Source: Hydra vulgaris (lineage: Eukaryota > Cnidaria > Hydrozoa > Anthoathecata > Hydridae). From it: DNA of 64,000 nucleotides. Where the stretch lies: assembly GCF_038396675.1 (NCBI RefSeq), contig NC_088921.1:25322501-25386500 (forward strand). Direction: 5' to 3'. Of the stretch, positions 60,076 to 64,000 are shown piece after piece. The translations under genes and the position numbers were made by a program. The notes under the pieces are model-generated. The model was not told the DNA's origin, did no database searches, and worked only from the letters and a program-made list of their open reading frames with translations. The stretch's first letter is position 1, and each line of letters begins with the position of its first letter.

Positions 60076-61064
60076 TTAATTATCTTATGTTGCTGTCTGT
60101 AATTTTTGTTTAAAATATTTTTACTATTATTATTTACATTGGTAATGTCACCCCAATTTACAACTTTTTTTTACGACGATCTGACCGCAACAAGTTCTTT
60201 TTCAGGATATTATTTAAAAATATTAACTCTAAAATGCTAAAACATATCAAGTGAAAAAGTTTAGTTTTTCCACTCTTTCCTGCATAGAAAAGCAACCCAT
60301 TATTTTTTACTACCGTAACAATAACACTTCAAATTGACCAGCAATGAAGTAAAAATATTTCTGGTATCTCTTATAAATAATAAGCATCAGTTAATGCGTA
60401 CTTTGTTGATATAAAAAAACAACATTTTGCTGTTTCAAAATTAACATGATGCTATTTTACATTATAAAGACATTTTCCAATAGCAAGTTTTTTATTGTCT
60501 GTTTCTAATTTAGTTTGACATGAAACTCGTTTAAAACATTCAGGATGAAATGAATTTTTAACTAATATTTGGATAGGCATGACGCCAAGTGTGTGGAATA
60601 CACTAATGCTATTATTCTCAAAATCATTTATTTTAAAAAAAGTGTAACTTTTCAAACTCTTATAGGTTTGTCAGGACCGCACAACCTCAGGCAAATTTAA
60701 AACTTCACATTATTTTTTTAAAGTAATGTATCTAGGAGATAAAGTTAAAAAACCATTGATACTAGAATATTTTTAAAAATTTCAATAATAAGAGTAAGAA
60801 CTTTAGAATGTTATTAAAAATTTAAATTGAAGTAAAAATCTTTATTTCTTTCCTACGGAAAAGCAAAGTTGACTTTAAAAGATTTAATAAGTCATAAATA
60901 AATAAGTTCACAAATACTTACTTGTTTATAACTTATTAAATTTTATTTATTGTTTTCAAAAAACCCTAAAGGTAAAAAAGCAGGTGAATAAATTGACATT
61001 TACATTCCATCGAAATTGGTATCGACTCTAAGTTGCACAAATGTACTGATGGAACCATTCAACT
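60076..61064. other. Non-coding DNA
   Basis: No gene or clear repeat seen. Confidence 0.45.
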
Positions 61065-61065
61065 T

Positions 61066-61252
61066 TTCATTCACCCTTCTCTTCATTCACCCTTCTCTTC
61101 ATTCACCCTTCTCTTCATTCACCTTTCTCTTCATTCACCCTTCTGTTCATTCATCCTTCTCTTCATTCACTCTTCTCTTCATTCACCCTTCTCTTCATTC
61201 ACCCTTCTCTTCATTCACCCTTCTCTTCATTCACTCTTCTTTCATTCACCCA
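61066..61252. repeat. 16-bp minisatellite TTCATTCACCCTTCTC
   Basis: About twelve tandem copies with scattered single-base variants; 16-bp periodicity makes the three frames permute, giving long open but meaningless frames. Confidence 0.97.
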
Positions 61253-61259
61253 AAATTAT

Positions 61260-62310
61260 TTTTAATAAGCTTTGGAATTTCATCTTTCTATAAATATTTA
61301 TTTTATAAAAATCTAATACATAAATTTATTTGATTGTTACTCAATACGAATTATCTTTTTTGGTATGAGAATTTATTTATTCTATGTTTAGGGTTGCCGT
61401 TTTCCTTTTTTTTCCATAAGAAAGCGCGGCGTTCAACTAATTAAATTTTCATTGCGTTCTTCTGCGTTCTTCTACGGAAAAAAGAAGAGAATAGCGACTC
61501 TTTCTATGTTGCTCTTTGAAATGCAGCTTGCAATTTTTTGCGGCATTTGAGAGATTTCATTTCTTACTTTTTTAATTTTAGAAAGTAATAAGATATCATT
61601 ATTATTAATTTGGCTTTGTATTAAATTATTAGAGAGAAAGTTTAGGGCTGCTTGAGTTATTATTTAATGTACTATAACAATTTTATAGCGCAATAAGCAA
61701 GCTGATCTCAAAGTAGCCCAGTAAAGTAAATGACCTTAAAAATTTCTTCAGTTTAGTTTATATAACAATAATGAATACTTATAATCAAAGTACGATAAAA
61801 TCGTATTTTAGCGTAAATATAAATCGTAATATAAAAAATATAAATTATAAATCGTATTTATTAAAGTAGGATAAAATCGTATATTTAATTCTGATGCAAT
61901 TCAATTGATGTATTTTGTTTAATGCATAAAATTATTATTCGATTATCAAGATTAGAGTCAAAGTTAATGATGCATGGATTTAGAATCAAGGTTAGATTTA
62001 GATTAGAATATAATAATCAACCCTAACTCTGATCTTTGATTAAAAATTATAAAATAGGTTATTTAATTGCATAAGATTAAAATATGCTAAAATATCATTT
62101 TACCCAAAGTAGAGCTTAGTTAGATTAGTAATTTGCGGTGAAAGTTACATAGAGCATTTTTTTTCATTTTCAAACTGAACACAAATCACTGATCAGCAAA
62201 TATAAATCATACAAAAAGAAAAGTTTGTCAATGGTAAACTAAATAAAAAGCCCAGTCTTAATTAATATGAAGGTAAAAATGCAATTCAAATTAAGCTGCT
62301 TGTCACATTA
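61260..62310. other. Non-coding DNA
   Basis: A+T-rich with a few ATAAATCGTATT repeats near 61795-61880; no gene seen. Confidence 0.5.
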
Positions 62311-62315
62311 ATTAG

Positions 62316-63330
62316 TCTAATCAAATTAAAATCGACAATTTGATTGTAGACTATATTATCAGTTCTATGTTACCATTGAACATAGTTGAAAAACGAGCAT
62401 TTGTAGCAATTGTAGAAGGTCTAGCTCCAGAAGCTAAAGTAATATCAAGAAAAATAAAATCTGACAGAATCAATGCGAAGTATAATGAATTATATCTCAC
62501 CTTCATGATTAGCTTAATGCAACAGATGTCGTATGCACAACAGCTGATATTTGGTCAGTCAACAATAAAAGTTTTATTGGCATGACGTTTGCTGGTTATT
62601 ACCAGATTTAAAGAGAAGGTCTGATGCTCTTAGATGTTGTTGTTTCAATGGTTCACACACTCAGATAGAATAGTTGAAGTAAGAAGTTGGTGAGATGTTA
62701 AATAATACAGATATTTCACGTGTACAATTGCAACTACCACTTTTACGAGAAGTATCTACCACAACCTGAATCTTATAGCCATAAAGGATTCCAAGGAAGC
62801 ATTTAAAATTTTAGCCTATGGTTGCATGTATCATATTTGCATGGGAAAATGCCAATCGCTGTGGAATGCAGTAAATCGTAGCAGTGCGGCTGCTGATAAA
62901 GTGGCTGATATATGTGTTAATAAAAAGCTTATGGTTCCCTGGAAAACAAGATGGAATGCTAAATATTATGCAGAATTTTAGAATTGAAAGATAAAATTGA
63001 GTCTTATAGCAGATGCCTGCAGCTGCCAAAGTTTGAGAGAAATGAAATAGATTTTTTGATTTAATACAAAATGTGATGGAGCCATTATCTGTGGCACAAA
63101 ATCAAATGCAAGGGGACAAGGACTGTTATTATGATGTGCTTTTGCCTAAGCTGATTTAGTTAACACATATGTTGCAGAAAATGCACGCAGAAGGCAAAAA
63201 AATTACTTCTGATAGATTTGGAAAAAAGCTTTAGAGAGTTTTTTACCCTGAACATCAAGTAAAATAGTCTTAAAGAAGCAGTGCTGGCTGCAGTTTTTTA
63301 CATCCAGGTTTTAAGTTGAAGTAGGTAGAA
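62316..63330 (+). pseudogene. hAT-family transposase remnant (ZBED-like)
   Basis: Frame 62340-62585 reads YIISSMLPLNIVEKRAFVAIVEGLAPEAKVISRK, the segment before the first catalytic Asp in ZBED/hAT transposases. After a frameshift VVCTTADIWSVNNKSFIGMT gives the T-D-W-S block with the first Asp. Further on, LWNAVNRSSAAADKVAD and KKLMVPWKTRWNAKYYA match the LP--RW region. The C-terminal dimerisation domain is not evident. Many stops and shifts. Confidence 0.7.
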
Positions 63331-63785
63331 CCAATGTCTCGTGACACTGTAACTTAGCTGTTAATTAGTTTAGCAACAGCTTTATCAAATAACTTAAACA
63401 GAGCTAATTAAGATGTAAACTCCTTATCTTTCACTACTTTCAGGATCTAACAAAGCGGTCCAACAAAGATACCTGCATTCAACTTTACTTCACTCATATG
63501 TAGAATTTGTCTAACAAATATAGAAATATAGAGACAATGTGGTTCCTAATCTTGACGAAAGCTTTCATTAACCTCAACTTTATATTATAAAAGTGGAAAG
63601 TATACTTGGTGCGCTTTTACTATAAACTATAACTTTCTGGAGAGAATTCTTTTGATGGTCATAATTTAAAAAATTGAGCAACAGTTTAATGTTTTTATAA
63701 ATCTCTTTCAGTGTTACCGAGTGTTCCACTTGAAGTGATGATACTGTGTTTCCATTAATAGAACTGCTTTCATACTGCGCTTTGG

Positions 63786-63812
63786 TAAATCAATAAACTC
63801 TGTTTATTGATT
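63786..63812. repeat. Short palindrome
   Basis: AATCAATAAAC next to GTTTATTGATT around CTCT. Confidence 0.8.
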
Positions 63813-64000
63813 GACATTGTAAGCAGTTCTCAGTTGACTTTCGGAAAGTCTTTTTGAGTACGAAGTTTTGTAATTTTTCTGCACTAAAATCAGAATCATT
63901 AACATCATCAACTCTTCAGAACTTGAGCTCCATTTAATTTCAATGCCATATAGCTTAGTAGGAGAAGTAAGCACAGGTTTTCACAGAGTCTTCACGGTGT

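Noticed and set aside
61016..61333. Protein-coding frames of about 100 residues (HSPFSSFT repeats)
   Set aside because: The 16-bp unit is not a multiple of three, and all frames are open only because the unit lacks stops.

Overview
This is an extremely A+T-rich, intron-bearing, repeat-saturated eukaryotic nuclear window. It most likely comes from a hydrozoan cnidarian, probably Hydra. The best evidence is a block of mitochondrial-type genes at about 45.99-51.93 kb. On the minus strand it reads nad6-nad3-nad4L-nad1-nad4-cob-cox1, which I recall as the hydrozoan linear-mtDNA order, and it uses TGA for Trp. That block is flanked by nuclear transposons and carries frameshifts, a nonsense codon, tandem duplications and a deletion of roughly 0.5 kb. 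It is therefore read as a NUMT (nuclear copy of mitochondrial DNA), not live mtDNA.

Only one ordinary nuclear gene is convincingly intact: a three-exon SLC26-type sulfate/anion transporter on the plus strand (28222-30394, 623 codons after splicing). A truncated pseudogene copy of its first exon lies about 6 kb downstream (34.5-35.1 kb). A second possible gene is a set of small exon-like blocks at about 37.9-40.2 kb, whose intron would hold a (TA)n array and a LINE 3' end.

Almost everything else is mobile DNA. 3.0-3.7 kb: IS630/Tc1-like remnant. 4.0-5.3 kb: LINE 3' half. 7.8-10.5 kb: CR1/L2-like LINE with endonuclease, reverse transcriptase and A-tail. 12.3-15.1 kb: Mutator-like element with terminal repeats. 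15.4-16.5 kb: mariner with D-D-36-E spacing, open transposase and TA duplications. 19.4-20.6 kb: Tc1-like element with an internal fold-back. 21.4-22.2 kb: mariner remnant with plant-Stowaway-like CTCCCTCCGT ends. 31.8-32.6 kb: pogo/Tigger remnant. 32.7-33.8 kb: hAT remnant. 35.6-36.2 kb: LINE fragment. 41.5-44.0 kb: unrecognised transposon-like gene surrounded by repeated GCGTCACTGAAC boxes. 44.7-45.6 kb: classical mariner. 52.4-54.0 kb: protein resembling the RAG1/Transib catalytic core. 57.3-60.1 kb: decayed gene with an FDTTSSNTG motif. 62.3-63.3 kb: hAT remnant.

Between these lie at least 16 long (TA)n arrays, many fold-back MITE-like repeats, and several minisatellites. TA-targeting elements and palindromes abut the (TA)n arrays repeatedly, which suggests the arrays act as insertion targets or arise at element ends.

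The most interesting items are: the RAG1-like protein that keeps the C2H2 zinc ligands but lacks the middle catalytic Asp; the boxed transposon at 41.5-44.0 kb; the NUMT and the G+C-rich hairpin segment next to its cox1 end, which could be mitochondrial telomere; the mariner with Stowaway-like ends; and the tandem palindromes. All family assignments rest on motif recognition by eye. No database search was possible.
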